Shown here: in pieces, positions 1 to 10,466 of the stretch
Numbering within the stretch: the stretch's first letter is position 1
Layout: every line of letters starts with the position of its first letter
Assembly: GCA_013399855.1 (NCBI GenBank)
Contig: VXAY01006780.1
Span: 950,262-1,014,261, forward strand
Reading direction: 5' to 3'
Length of the DNA: 64,000 nt
Origin: Oxyruncus cristatus
Lineage: Eukaryota; Chordata; Aves; Passeriformes; Cotingidae
Position numbers and translations under genes: made by a program
Notes under the pieces: generated by a model
Database searches by the model: none
Told to the model about the DNA's origin: nothing
The model's input: only the letters and a program-made list of their open reading frames with translations

Positions 1-28
1 ACATATGGTATCTGAATGGAGTTGATTT

Positions 29-442
29 TCACATATTGGAGAATAAAGTGATGAAAGAGAAGCAGAGAGTGGGAGGGACTGGTGGGGTCTGACCTGAGAA
101 GAGATGGAGACAGAGCTCCTGGGCGTGCCAGAGAGGAGCTCTGATAGCCACAGCTTGGCTCCTCAGCCACCAAAACCAAGGTCCCTCTGCCAACAGCTCC
201 TCAGCCCCACAGCTCAGCTCCCACTGGGTTTGTTCCCCTCCCACCCAGCCCAGTCCAGCACCTCTGCAGATGCGGGTCATGCGCCGCAGCAGGGCCAGGG
301 AGCGCCGCCGCCGGCCCCGCACAGAGCTCCTGCCGTAACCCAGCGTGGGGGTAAATCCATTTCGGCAGCGGGGTCCTCTCAGAGCAGCCTCTGGAATGCC
401 ACCTGTGTCGTACCACGCCATCCCTTCCTTCCACGAGCTTCC
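29..442 (-). other. Candidate coding exon, unrecognised product
   Basis: Reading the minus strand down from 442, a reading frame of about 137 codons stays open to a stop at 29. It is preceded by a plausible splice acceptor: T-rich runs at about 458-483, then CAG ending at 443, in phase with the frame. The first 60 codons are rich in G or C at the third position. They encode a basic stretch with CRNGFTPTLGYGRSSVRG followed by four arginines, and a later RRMTRIC. CpG is much denser here than in the next 2 kb. The GYGR and poly-arginine would suit a processed secreted precursor, but I recognise no family. There is no clear donor site near the end of the basic stretch. A second minus-strand frame and a 115-codon plus-strand frame (104-451) overlap it, so base composition alone could explain the openness. 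Confidence 0.2.
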
Positions 443-753
443 CTGCGGTGACCGCAGCAAAAATGGAAAAAGTGCAAAAAAGGTCACCAACAAAGCAGGA
501 CTTTAAAGTCAGCAGGTGAAAACCAATCCAAGTCCAAACCAATCCAAGGCAAGCAAAGCTTTAAATTCCACTCCAGGGCAGCTCTTTGCGGGATGTGGAG
601 CAGCAGCTCTGTGACTCCGGTGGCAGGGAGCAGATGGGATGCTCTGCCCGGCCCCTCACACAGCGTCAGCTCCCGAGCTCACCCGGGTGTGTGTTTGTCA
701 CAATGCTCCTTAATTCCGTATTTTATACCTGGCGCATCGCTCCATCCATTGCT

Positions 754-763
754 CTATTTATAG
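754..763. promoter_or_regulatory. Perfect MEF2 consensus site
   Basis: CTATTTATAG fits the MEF2 consensus YTAWWWWTAR at every position. It lies about 300 bases from the candidate exon, in a short AT-rich block that also holds TATTTTATACC at 719-729. MEF2 factors act in muscle, neurons and heart. Use of this site is inferred only. Confidence 0.35.
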
Positions 764-879
764 TCCGTGCCAGAGCTCCCAGGCACTCAACTCCAGCGAC
801 ACACCAAGCAGCAAAGATTTCACAAGGACGTCTTTACATCTCAAACACCCTTGAAAGCAGAGCAGTGACTGACAATTGA

Positions 880-3290
880 CATCCCACAAAGCCAAGTGTT
901 GGCTTCCCATCCATGGGAACGTGCACAGCACTCACATTCCCACCAGTTTGTTCCCACATCCCGACTGCTGCATCTGGACAAACGGTGCTGCTCTCCTGGA
1001 CAGATTCAAACCAGTTCTGCCCACTGGCCACCAGCTCCTATGCTCAGAAAAGGTTAAACTTGCTCTCCGCAGATTTCCTTTGCTCCAACTCTCATTTGCA
1101 AATCCTTTCCCCAGCAAAATAGTTGGAAAAAAAAAAAAGGCAAAAAAGGCGTTTTCCTCCAATAAGCTTAAACTCCTGTAGCTATAAAGTCATTCACTCT
1201 GGATACAAGTGAACTAAAGGATGAAGAGTGTTCTCCTCCTTATAAGAAAAAAAGCCTTCTTGAGCTTACAGCTTCCTTTCTTCTTTATTCACCATAACTT
1301 GATCCATTAACATGGTATTTGCTCCCCCTTCCCAGAGCACTGGGATTTAACGCTCCTTTACTTCCCTAATTTCTCACTTAGCCACAGTCCTGCCAGCGGC
1401 AGCCTCTCCCCTGGGCTGTCAGACCTCTCCAGCCCGATCCCCAGCTCCTTCCAGCCATCCCTCCTCCTGTCCATCACATCCCTCCACCTTCCGCTCTTCC
1501 ATAACTTCTCCGTAGGTCACACCAAAAGGGGTGGCTCTGTCCAGTAACACAAGAAGGATTTCTCTGCCATCAACAAATTGCTGCATTCCCGAGGAAAAAA
1601 AAAAAAGCTCTGAGAAAAAGCTCAGTTCTGCAAGGCTTGTCCCAGGATTTGATGCAATCTGCCGTGCCGGCAAATTAAAGCCTCCAGAAACCACGCTAAA
1701 ATTAGAGAGAGCTGAGATGAAAACCAAGGACACATGGTGGCTCTTACAAATCTTTAAATAGGGCTTGGTACAACATCGAGGTGCTCGGCTTAGATCCACC
1801 AAGATCATTAATTTGGATTATAGAGAGGCATTGGCTGTTTCCGGGACACAGGGTGGTGGGTGTGGGTTCCCACACACCGAGCTGGTGTCCCAGTGGATTT
1901 TCAAAGTGTTGATGATCAGTCTGATGGATTGACACCCCTTTGCCAAAGGGGAGCGGTTCCTCCTACACCCACTTCCAGAAGGTTTGACTCCCAGGTCACC
2001 AGCCCTGCCCAAGGGGCACACCCAGGACTGGCTGTCCCAGATACAGCTGGGGCTCCTGCAGCTCCAGAGAGGGAGCTTTCGCTCCCCATCACCCTCCAGC
2101 AGGTCAGGGGAGGGGGCGTGGGAGCTGAATGTCCAAGAGGGTAAAATTCACCATTTCTGAAGCACTAGGAAACCCTTGCTGCACGTCAATCCCCTTTCCT
2201 ACCCCTGATCCCAGGCCCCTCCTGGTGTGTGCTGTCCCCGACAGCACCACGTTGGTTGGGTGATGGCACTGGGGATGGTGTGAGCCAGGGGTGACTCAGT
2301 GGCCACGGGGCTCTGGGTTGCTCAGGGGACTTTGGGGAGCTCTGGAGCTGCCACCACACAGCCACAGCCTGTCCTGCCTGGGCAACAGCTCTGAGGTGGG
2401 TCCATCCCTGTTCCCTGGCTCTGGGATGAATCCCGAAGCACTGCTGTATTTTGCATCCCTGGCGTCTCTGCTTTAAAATCAATGCTCACAGCAAAGCCTT
2501 GTACAGCTGCAAGTACCTCAGGGACAATTAATTCCTCTTTAATCTGAAGTTTGGTGGCTCTAACAGTGCACACGCTGTTTCCTTGAAATATTCCAGAGAC
2601 AATGGGCAACCTCCCTTTTAAAATCCTACCTGTAAGCAGCTACAAATTCAAGAAATTTTTAATTAATTTTTAAGAAGCATTTACAAATTACTGCAGGCCC
2701 AAGGATGGGTATTTGCTGCTGGTCAGGCACTGCTCTTCCTTCCCAGGGACTCCCACCAGTAGAGCCGTGGCCGAGCAGCCGCCTCCAGCCCAGCATTTGC
2801 TTCCGAGCTGCAGCTCCCCGAGCCTGCTCCAATCTACCAGGCACTCAGGAATGGCTCCTGTCACTCCAGCAGCTGCCAAAATTGGTGTAATGTCAACCCC
2901 TTTTTTTAAGCATTTCACAGGATTTGTGTAACTGAAGACACAGGAAAGCCCCTCCTCAGTGAGATAATTAAAAAATTAAAAAATGTTGGTTTATCAAAGG
3001 AAAAGTTTTACACATCAAATCCAGGCAAAGGGTGAAGTTCACAGGGACACCAAGCTGACACGACACATCAAGCTATTTCATTATAAGATCATTAGATTAA
3101 TATGGCTTTGACATAAACCACAGTCATTAATATTGTCTGGAAAATGAAGAACCCTCCTTTCACTGCAGCTGCATGAAAAGAAAGATCCATGACCTCCTCG
3201 AAGGCTGATTCCCTTCCCAGCCCCACACCTATGAACTGAAGCAATGTGAATATTACCAAAAAGAGGCCATACTTTCCAAGACGCACGATT
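880..3290. other. Single-copy noncoding stretch
   Basis: No gene and no CR1 seen. Short A runs lie at 1127-1138 and 1595-1606, and a pyrimidine-rich run at about 1430-1510. The AT-rich part at 2640-3130, with several AATTAATT-like motifs, has the look of conserved noncoding sequence, but this cannot be tested here. Confidence 0.6.
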
Positions 3291-3380
3291 TATCCCTAAT
3301 TCTATGGGTTTTGTGATCAGCAGAACCTTCTTTACCAAGTCCTACTACTTCCCAAAGTGGCTGCAATCTGCGCCGTGGAG

Positions 3381-3394
3381 GTTGCCATGGCAAG
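3381..3394. promoter_or_regulatory. RFX X-box near-palindrome
   Basis: GTTGCCATGGCAAG matches the symmetric RFX-factor X-box GTTGCCATGGCAAC at 13 of 14 bases. RFX proteins bind such inverted repeats at promoters of ciliary and other genes. It lies about 550 bases from the edge of the CpG island, at a distance typical of a proximal regulatory element. A 13 of 14 match is not expected by chance in a window this size. Confidence 0.45.
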
Positions 3395-3934
3395 GATCCA
3401 TCCTCCAAGAGGAGCTGAGTGAGCAGATGCGGAACAGCAAAATCCAACACATTAAGTCACTTCTCTTGTCACGGAACGATGAGGAAAACGCTTTGTATTT
3501 CACCTGTTCCTAAGAATTATGAACACTCAGAACACGGTTAAAACCGTGAACGGCACGTGGCCAGAGTTTCTGGCTGAAAATCACAGATGTACAAGAGCAA
3601 AATGCAAGGATTTCACTGGAGTGACAGAAACAGAAATAAGATCCATACGGATCGTTTCTGTTTTCCAAAAATCGAGGAACTTTCACCAGGGTTCTCATAG
3701 CCACGACCGTTTCTGGTCCAGCCCCCCAGGAACAACGAGGAAACCAAGCCGCTTCCTCGGTCCCTTAGGCAGAGACACGGAGATAGGTCCGGAGGGGATG
3801 CAGGCCCTGAGCCCCCACGGCCCCACCCCCTGACCAGGTTCTCCCAAATCCCCCAGAATAGGGATGCGCTGGTCCCCATGGTCCCAATGCTCCCCAACCC
3901 CTGGGCAACCAACTTCAGCATCCGCTGGCCTTCT
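3395..3934. other. Flank of the CpG island
   Basis: Noncoding sequence between the X-box and the island. CpG rises gradually from about 3530. Reading frames that run through here into the island continue only because the gap is translated as unknown residues. Confidence 0.5.
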
Positions 3935-5240
3935 CCTAAGCGGCCAGGCTGTGAGATCGTGCTGGCAGAGGGATACGGCACCGAAGCCACGCGGGACCGC
4001 GGAAGGCAGCGCTGTCCCTGCCCGGAGACACCTCCCGCACCGCCGGCGCCTCGGGAGGGTGGCACCGGCGCTGGAGCGGGCGCAGAATTTTCCAGGAGCT
4101 GTGCTGAGCCCGATCCCCGTTCCAGGCAAATTAACGGGAACGCCCGCGGAGACGCGCCCGAAATGTCCCCGGGGTGCGGGGGCTGCGCGGAGGCGGCGGC
4201 ACCGCGCGGTCCGTGCCCGGAGCGCGCCGGGGGAGCCCCGGGAGCCCCGCGCCGCCCCCGCTCCTGCCGCTCCTTTNNNNNNNNNNNNNNNNNNNNNNNN
4301 NNNNNNNNNNNNNNNNNNNNNNNNNNNNNNNNNNNNNNNNNNNNNNNNNNNNNNNNNNNNNNNNNNNNNNNNNNNNNNNNNNNNNNNNNNNNNNNNNNNN
4401 NNNNNNNNNNNNNNNNNNNNNNNNNNNNNNNNNNNNNNNNNNNNNNNNNNNNNNNNNNNNNNNNNNNNNNNNNNNNNNNNNNNNNNNNNNNNNNNNNNNN
4501 NNNNNNNNNNNNNNNNNNNNNNNNNNNNNNNNNNNNNNNNNNNNNNNNNNNNNNNNNNNNNNNNNNNNNNNNNNNNNNNNNNNNNNNNNNNNNNNNNNNN
4601 NNNNNNNNNNNNNNNNNNNNNNNNNNNNNNNNNNNNNNNNNNNNNNNNNNNNNNNNNNNNNNNNNNNNNNNNNNNNNNNNNNNNNNNNNNNNNNNNNNNN
4701 NNNNNNNNNNNNNNNNNNNNNNNNNNNNNNNNNNNNNNNNNNNNNNNNNNNNNNNNNNNNNNNNNNNNNNNNNNNNNNNNNNNNNNNNNNNNNNNNNNNN
4801 NNNNNNNNNNNNNNNNNNCGCGGTGCCGCCCAGCACCGCCCGTCCCCCCCGCGACGGGGCGCCGCGCGGCCGGAGCATCCTCGGCGGGGCCGCGGCAGCC
4901 CCGCGCTGCGAGGAGAGGGAACCTCCCGAAGCCCCGCTGTCTGACAGCCCCCGCACGCCGTGTCCCTCCTTTTTCCCCAGGCAGGAGCCATTTCCCGCAC
5001 TTTGGCCGAAGTACGGGGCCGGGCAGCGGGAAAGGGGCTCGCAGCCTCCCGGGAGCGGGGAAGCGACGGTGACAGCTCAGCGTCCCCCCCGAGGGCCTGG
5101 GGTGTCGCAGGCTACAGGCTAAAAACGCGTGGGTGATGAGGAACACCTCGCAGGGCATCCTGCCCGCGGGTGAGGCTGTCCTGTCTCCCTCCATCACCCA
5201 CTGCGGGAGAGAGCGGGACACGTGCAGGGCTGTCCGGCCC
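3935..5240. promoter_or_regulatory. CpG island, probable promoter and first exon
   Basis: Both sides of the assembly gap are very GC-rich with frequent CpG, for example GCGCGCCGGGGG-like and CGCCGCGCGGCCGG strings at about 4,225 and 4,859. GC-box cores (CCGCCC) occur at 4250-4258 and 4827-4845. CpG is otherwise depleted across the window. In vertebrate genomes such islands mark transcription starts of broadly expressed or developmental genes. Direction is unknown. On the minus strand an ATG near 4,888 opens a frame (MLRPRGAPSRGGRAVLGGTA) into the gap; on the plus strand an ATG at 4,162 opens MSPGCGGCAEAAAPRGPCPE, also into the gap. A T-rich acceptor-like TCCTTTTTCCCCAG ends at 4980. Either or both strands could be transcribed. 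I do not recognise the product. Confidence 0.6.
4277..4818. other. Assembly gap of 542 bases
   Basis: A run of N in the middle of the CpG island. Gaps of this kind typically reflect GC-rich DNA lost in sequencing, so the core promoter and first exon may be missing. Protein frames drawn across it are meaningless. Confidence 0.98.
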
Positions 5241-5309
5241 CGCTCCTGTCAGCCCACCTTGGCGCTGGTGTGTGACCTGGGGGGTGATGCTGATGACCTG
5301 CTGGGGCTT

Positions 5310-5396
5310 CACAGAAACACAATGGTTTGGAAAGGGACCTTAAAGCTCATCTCATTCCACCCTCCTCCATGGGCAAGGACACCTTCCACTACATCA
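5310..5396 (-). mobile_element. CR1 fragment, group A
   Basis: Antisense 3' end: AATGGTTTGGAAAGGGACC followed by the CATGGGCAAGGACACCTTCC core. Only about 87 bases remain, and the terminal tail is worn to CACAGAAACAC. Confidence 0.85.
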
Positions 5397-5995
5397 CTGT
5401 CCACAATGTTGGGTTCCTGCAGCTTCTCCTGGTGTTGCACAGAGCAGCTGCTGCAGCAGCAGGTGCTGGTGCTGCTCAGTTCCTTGGTTCCCACTCTTTG
5501 TCTCCAAACACAGCAACCCCTCAGCCCTGGCCCCACCGTGTCCCGTTCACTGTCCACCCCTGCCCAGTGCAGAGCTGGGCTGACTGGGGGAGCTACTGCC
5601 ACACGCAGCCCTGGGCAGACCGTGCCAATGCCATGTGATTTCCTCTGTGACACGGTGGCTTTACAGCTCTGTGCTGAGTAAGGTCATCACCTTGCTCTTC
5701 CAGCACTGTGGAATCTGCCTGGCAGCAGAGACGGAAAGCATTTAGCAGGAGCTGGAAGAGGATCACAGGCGGGTTTATGCCAGCAGTGAGTTCTCCAGCC
5801 CTGTTCCACATGGCTAATCCCTGAGCAAAGATGTGACCTCTCCCCATCACTGGTGCAGGAACACCAGTGCTGGGTACACTCCCAGACTCTGCCACTCTCA
5901 CCATCTCCAAGTGGGAACTGTAATTTGGCCCAGGCAAGTTTTGCTTCACCAACATTTCTGTAGTGCTTGAAGTGATTGAAAATCTATATTTTGAT
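5397..5995. other. Noncoding stretch with CAG/CTG-rich patch
   Basis: No gene seen. Positions 5440-5480 hold a short imperfect CAG/CTG cluster (GCTGCTGCAGCAGCAGG). The remainder shows no recognised element. Confidence 0.5.
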
Positions 5996-6166
5996 GTTGC
6001 CCAGAGAAGCTGTAGCTGCCCCATGCCTGGAAGTCTCCAAGGCCAGGTTGGACAGGGTTTGAAGCAACCTGGTCTAGTGGAAGGTGTCCCTGCCCATAGC
6101 AGGGGGTGGGACTGGATGGGCTTTAAGGTCTCTCCCAACCCAGACCAATCTGGGATTCTGTGATTT
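5996..6166 (+). mobile_element. CR1 fragment, group A
   Basis: Sense 3' end from GTTGCCCAGAGAAGCTG to the terminal GGGATTCTGTGATTT, about 170 bases. The truncation point falls just after the position where longer copies read CTGGCACAG. Confidence 0.92.
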
Positions 6167-7785
6167 CAGGGATGACATGGATGAGTGTCCAATGTCAGCC
6201 TCTCTCTGGCCAGCCCTGTGACCAGCAGCACCCACAGCCCCCCCCGCTCCTGGCACGGCACCCACCTGTGGCACCCTTGGGGCCCCCAGCAAGGAGTGAC
6301 CAGGACATCAAATATTCTTTCAGTAGAAACATCAAAAGCAAGGAGAAGTCTTTGCTGTTACAGCCAGTTGCACATAGAACTGGTGCTGCCCAAGGAAGGT
6401 TTGTGTCGGGGGCTGTGCCCACTGGAGATGGAAATTGCCACTGGCAGAGGAGAGGAGCACTGGCATGGCAGGGACAGCTTCTGGGAGGCAGTAGATGGAA
6501 ATTTGTCTCCCAGGAGATCCGCTGTAGCACGAAGTATGCATTTTTTGTCACAGGGAGTTCTTCTCCCTTCCTGTATGTTCCTGGTAAACATCTCCAAGGT
6601 TTTGCAGGGCAGTAAGACCTGCAACTTGAAAAACCCTGGATGAGTCAAGTCCTTACATAAAAAATACAGGCAGACCTTTCTGCCCAGGAAAGTGTGGAGT
6701 GGGAGAAACACAGAGCTGTGCCGTGGGGGAGCTGCAGAAAGACGGGCTAGGTGGGAACCTTCTTGGGGGACAAAAACCTCCAGGCTGGGGCCTGGGAAGG
6801 GGAAGGCTGGGACATGTGGAACTTAAAACCCCAGTTCCCTTTGTCTTACACCAGTTTCATAGTGGTTTCACTGACTCCAGTGGAGACAGGAAAATCAAAG
6901 CAAACAAAGGGCAGGCCAGAATACTCACTCCCTGAATAAATGTGGATCCCAGGCACATCCCTGAATGCTGCTCAATGCAAAACTCAAGTTGACCAGTCGA
7001 ACAAGTCCTTAACCTGGGCTTCACCACATGCACTTCAGTATTTCCACTGATATCCCCATATAAACAACCCCCTCCATGCTGTGTTCTAGCCATTTGTAGG
7101 CCTGGCTAAGGAAAGTTTCAAAATCATCAAATTCCTTCAGCAAATTTCATAGGAAAGCTGGATGTGTTCCCTAAGGGGGTTCTGCAGGTTTGGGCTCAGA
7201 AGTGACTGTGGGACTCACACCAGCTGGGAAGATCATGGGCTAAATCCAAGCATCACATGCTTCAGACTGATAACCCTGAAATACAGTTATTTTTATTTTA
7301 AAAGTCTGGAATATATAGAGAGGGAACAGTTTTAAGGACACAACTCCTTCTATTTAATAAATGGTGGAGCTACACAGCTTCGAAAAATGTTCCCTGTAGG
7401 ATTCCCAATATATTTTTTTCCCTCTGGTTTTACTAAGTCTTCTCAAGTGCTACTTGATATATTCCCAGACAATGACGATCCCCATTTCTGGAGGCTTTAA
7501 TTGTAAGATTGAGAAGAGCAGATGAGTCATGGCTGTGGTGTTATAGACAGGCTGATTTTTAGGTCATCCTCTAAGTAGGGCACAGGGGATGGTAACTGAG
7601 AGTCCAGTTGGATGCTGGGAGAGGGTGGTGGTGGCTCCAGACTGGGCATAAGGGGACCTGTCAGTCCAGGGCAAGAAGGTCAATGACTTTGGAAGCAACA
7701 TGAACAATCAATAATGGGCCTTCTTCTTGGGAGGGTTGGAGGTAAAAAACAAAACTAGGAGGGTAGGGATGGGTCCAGGATTTTA
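6167..7785. other. Noncoding stretch
   Basis: No gene or CR1 found. The interval from about 7,260 to 7,480 is AT-rich with TTATTTTTATTTTAAAA and a TATATAGAGAG run. The rest is unremarkable. Confidence 0.5.
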
Positions 7786-7838
7786 ACTAGATGATCTTTA
7801 AGGTCCCTTCCTACCCAAACTCTTCTAGGACTCTGTGG
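7786..7838 (+). mobile_element. CR1 3' tip
   Basis: About 50 bases of the extreme 3' end: TAGATGATCTTTAAGGTCCC, then CCCAAACTC, then a worn GGACTCTGTGG tail. Old or very short insertion. Confidence 0.7.
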
Positions 7839-8730
7839 AATGGAAAGGGTGGGAACATGCCTGCGCGAGGCAAGAGTCAGCACATCACTGCCCTACCACT
7901 GCCACCACCACTGTCACCCTGCTCCTGGCCTTCCCAGTGTTCGACATTTTGAAGGAAAAGGCTCTGAGATCTCTGTCCATGAAAAAACTGACAGCAAAGT
8001 GCAGTGATAGTCAGGAGAAGCAGCTGGTCATTCCACCTAACTGTCCTTTCCACCCTCCTGATTGTGGCAGAATTTAGGAGACCATGAAGAGAGGTGAAAA
8101 ACTAGGATTGGAAGGAAGAAAAATCTTCATGGAAACCCAAAAAGTCCCTGGTACCACCTTCCCTCCTCATCTCCAGCGTGTGGCTGATTGATAATTGTCG
8201 TTATCGATGAGGTATTGCTGGAGCTCTGCCATCAGAAGACATGAAGAGCTCTTCCATCAGAGGATGTGCCCACACCTTGTGAGCTTTCCTTCCTCACTGT
8301 GAGCTTTGAGAGCTGGAGAAGCTCATGGTTTACAGGAGACTTTGGCAAGGGTTGGTGTTAAAAATGGAGAAGGAACACAGGACAATCAGCACTGAGGGAC
8401 TGGAGAACTCACTGGAATAACTTGGGATATTTGCATCCCTGCAGCCTGTAGAGGGTCAAAGAATGGAAAGTACATTGGGAAAAAGTTAATTTTTCTGGAA
8501 CGTCTGACGTGGGCATCAAAAGTTATAACCCTTCTTCAAAATGGAACAACTCATTTCTGCTACTTAATAGTGAAATTATTTAATCTCTATCATCTGGAAG
8601 CACTTTAAAAACCTGTTATAAAATACAACCACCAGGGATCTTAAACTGCTCAGTCTCGCCTTGCTCATCAGAAAGACAAACGAAGCTGGAAGAGGAGCTG
8701 GGACAAGCCTGATCTCCTCCTCCAGGATGC
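7839..8730. other. Noncoding stretch
   Basis: No gene seen. The repeated phrase CATCAGA(A/G)GA(C/T)(A/G)TG at 8230-8270 is a short local duplication. No mobile element was recognised. Confidence 0.45.
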
Positions 8731-8826
8731 AGCCTGGTCTAGTGGAAGGTGTCCCTGCCCATGGCAAGGGGGTGGAACAAGATGAGCTTTGAGGTCCTTT
8801 TCAACCCAAACCATTCCAGGATTCCA
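8731..8826 (+). mobile_element. CR1 fragment, group A
   Basis: Sense 3' end from AGCCTGGTCTAGTGGAAGG to CCAGGATTCCA, about 96 bases. It carries the CTGGTCTAGTGG variant, unlike the CTGGGATAGTGG of its right-hand neighbour, so the two are separate insertions. Confidence 0.9.
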
Positions 8827-8832
8827 CGTGCT

Positions 8833-9067
8833 GGTTTAAATGAGATATTGGGAATAAATCCTTCCCTGTGAGGGTGGTGAGGCCCTGGCACAGGTTGCCC
8901 AGAGAAACCGTGGCTGCCCCATCCCTGGGAGTGTCCAAGGCCAGGTTGGATGGGGCTTGGAATAAACTGGGATAGTGGAAGGTGTCCCTGCCCATGGCAA
9001 GGGGTGAAATGAGATGAGCTTTAAAGTCCCTCCCAACCCAAACCAGTCTGGGAAACCAGTTCTATGA
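8833..9067 (+). mobile_element. CR1 fragment, group A
   Basis: Sense 3' end of about 235 bases, from a worn GATGGGATATTGGGAA region to a degraded tail (GTTCTATGAAA). It starts within about 7 bases of the end of the preceding copy. Confidence 0.92.
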
Positions 9068-10018
9068 AAACCACACCTGACATGTGAAGGCCACTGGGAT
9101 GTTCGGTGCTGGCCCCAGGGGTCAGGACCATTGTCAGATGAATCCCTCATCCTCTCCCTTCCATTTTGTTTCCTCCCAGCCATGTTTCCCACTCCCAAAA
9201 TCTGATGTTCAGGTGGTGCACAAAAGCCTCCTCTCCTATTTAAATTCCTCCCTGGAGAAGCTGAGCTCTCTAGGTCTATCCAGCAAAAGAAGTATTTAAA
9301 TATCTGCTTCATACCCAATCCCAGCTGTCTCTCAAACACATAATTTCATCTGAATTCACCACAATTCATGCATGACTTTCCCTGTCAGAGCCGCCCGGAT
9401 GAAGAGCAGGTGAAGGTCATTCCTAACTCCGCTGTTGGTGTGGGGAAATTAGAATCACTTTGATGCAGAGGCTCCCCACCAGTGTTTTCTGTCAGTGCTG
9501 GCAAAGTTGTTGGCTATTACATTTTTGCAGTCCCTCTCATCAAAGCACACACACGGCGCTCTCCACCGAGCGCAGAGGGAAGGAAATTCGCCTTCCCTCC
9601 TTTGCTGCAGTGGGCTGCACTCTGCAGCAACGTGTGTCAAAAATACATTGCAGACACTGCAGCACGAACAAATACTCTCCATGTGCTCCATTATATCCTC
9701 CCAGAAACAGGCTGTGTTTATTCCCTGCTTCATATCTCTCTGACCTTTAAGATACTTGAATTCTTTCTACCTCTGAAATTAAAATACAGGCCGTGGAGAT
9801 GAAGGGGGGAGGGCCGAGACCTCCGGCAGCTGCTGCCCCACCACAGACAGGGTCCCAGCCATGGAGTGCTGCCAACCCCAAGGGGCAGGGAAAACTAGTG
9901 ATAAATGATAATCCTGTGCCAGGTACGGACTGATGTGGCCATGGCAGGGGAGACAGGGCTGTGCTCTTCTTGGGGATGTTTGGGGTTTGTGCCACACACA
10001 AGCCAGGACCTGGTTATG
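9068..10018. other. Noncoding stretch
   Basis: No gene seen. Three overlapping open frames at 9,455-9,800 are mutually exclusive in reading and show no recognisable domain. No mobile element was recognised. Confidence 0.45.
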
Positions 10019-10092
10019 GATTAGATGGGTCTTTAAGGAACTAGAGCAGCTTTAAGGTCCCTCCCAACTCAACCATTCTGGGATTCCATGAT
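10019..10092 (+). mobile_element. CR1 3' tip, group A
   Basis: About 70 bases ending CAACCATTCTGGGATTCCATG. The part before AGCAGCTTTAAGGTCCC is scrambled relative to other copies. Confidence 0.75.
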
Positions 10093-10232
10093 GCTCAGCC
10101 ACATGCTGGTGTGTGAAACAGCACATGTGTGTAAGGAGGAGCCAGAAAAGGTGCACTGAAAAAAAATGCTACAAACGAGAGTTCGATGGTGAGTTGGCCA
10201 TGAGGTGCAGAAATGTCCAAGAGCAAATATTT

Positions 10233-10466
10233 CATAGAATCACAGAATATGTGAGTTGGAAGGGACCCACAAGGACCATCAAGTCCAATCCTTAGCCCTG
10301 CATAAGACCATCCCCAAGAGTCACACCAGGTGCCCCAGAGGATAATCCAAATACTCCTTGAGCTCTGGCAGCCTTGGTGCTGTGCCCACTGCCCTGGGGA
10401 GCCTGTTCAGTACCCAACTAACTTCTGGGGGAAGAACCTTTTCCTAATATCCAACCTAAATCTCAC
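10233..10466 (-). mobile_element. CR1 fragment, group B
   Basis: Antisense 3' end beginning CATAGAATCACAGAATATG and running through CCCCAGAGGATAATCCAAA to AATATCCAACCTAAATCTC, about 234 bases. It includes the TTCCTAATATCCAACC segment missing from the other two antisense B copies. Confidence 0.92.

Noticed and set aside
3613..5221. Very long open frames on both strands, up to 508 codons
   Set aside because: They exist only because 542 N are read as unknown residues. Real sequence on each side supports only short frames.
8833..9339. 167-codon minus-strand ORF
   Set aside because: It reads antisense through a CR1 copy.
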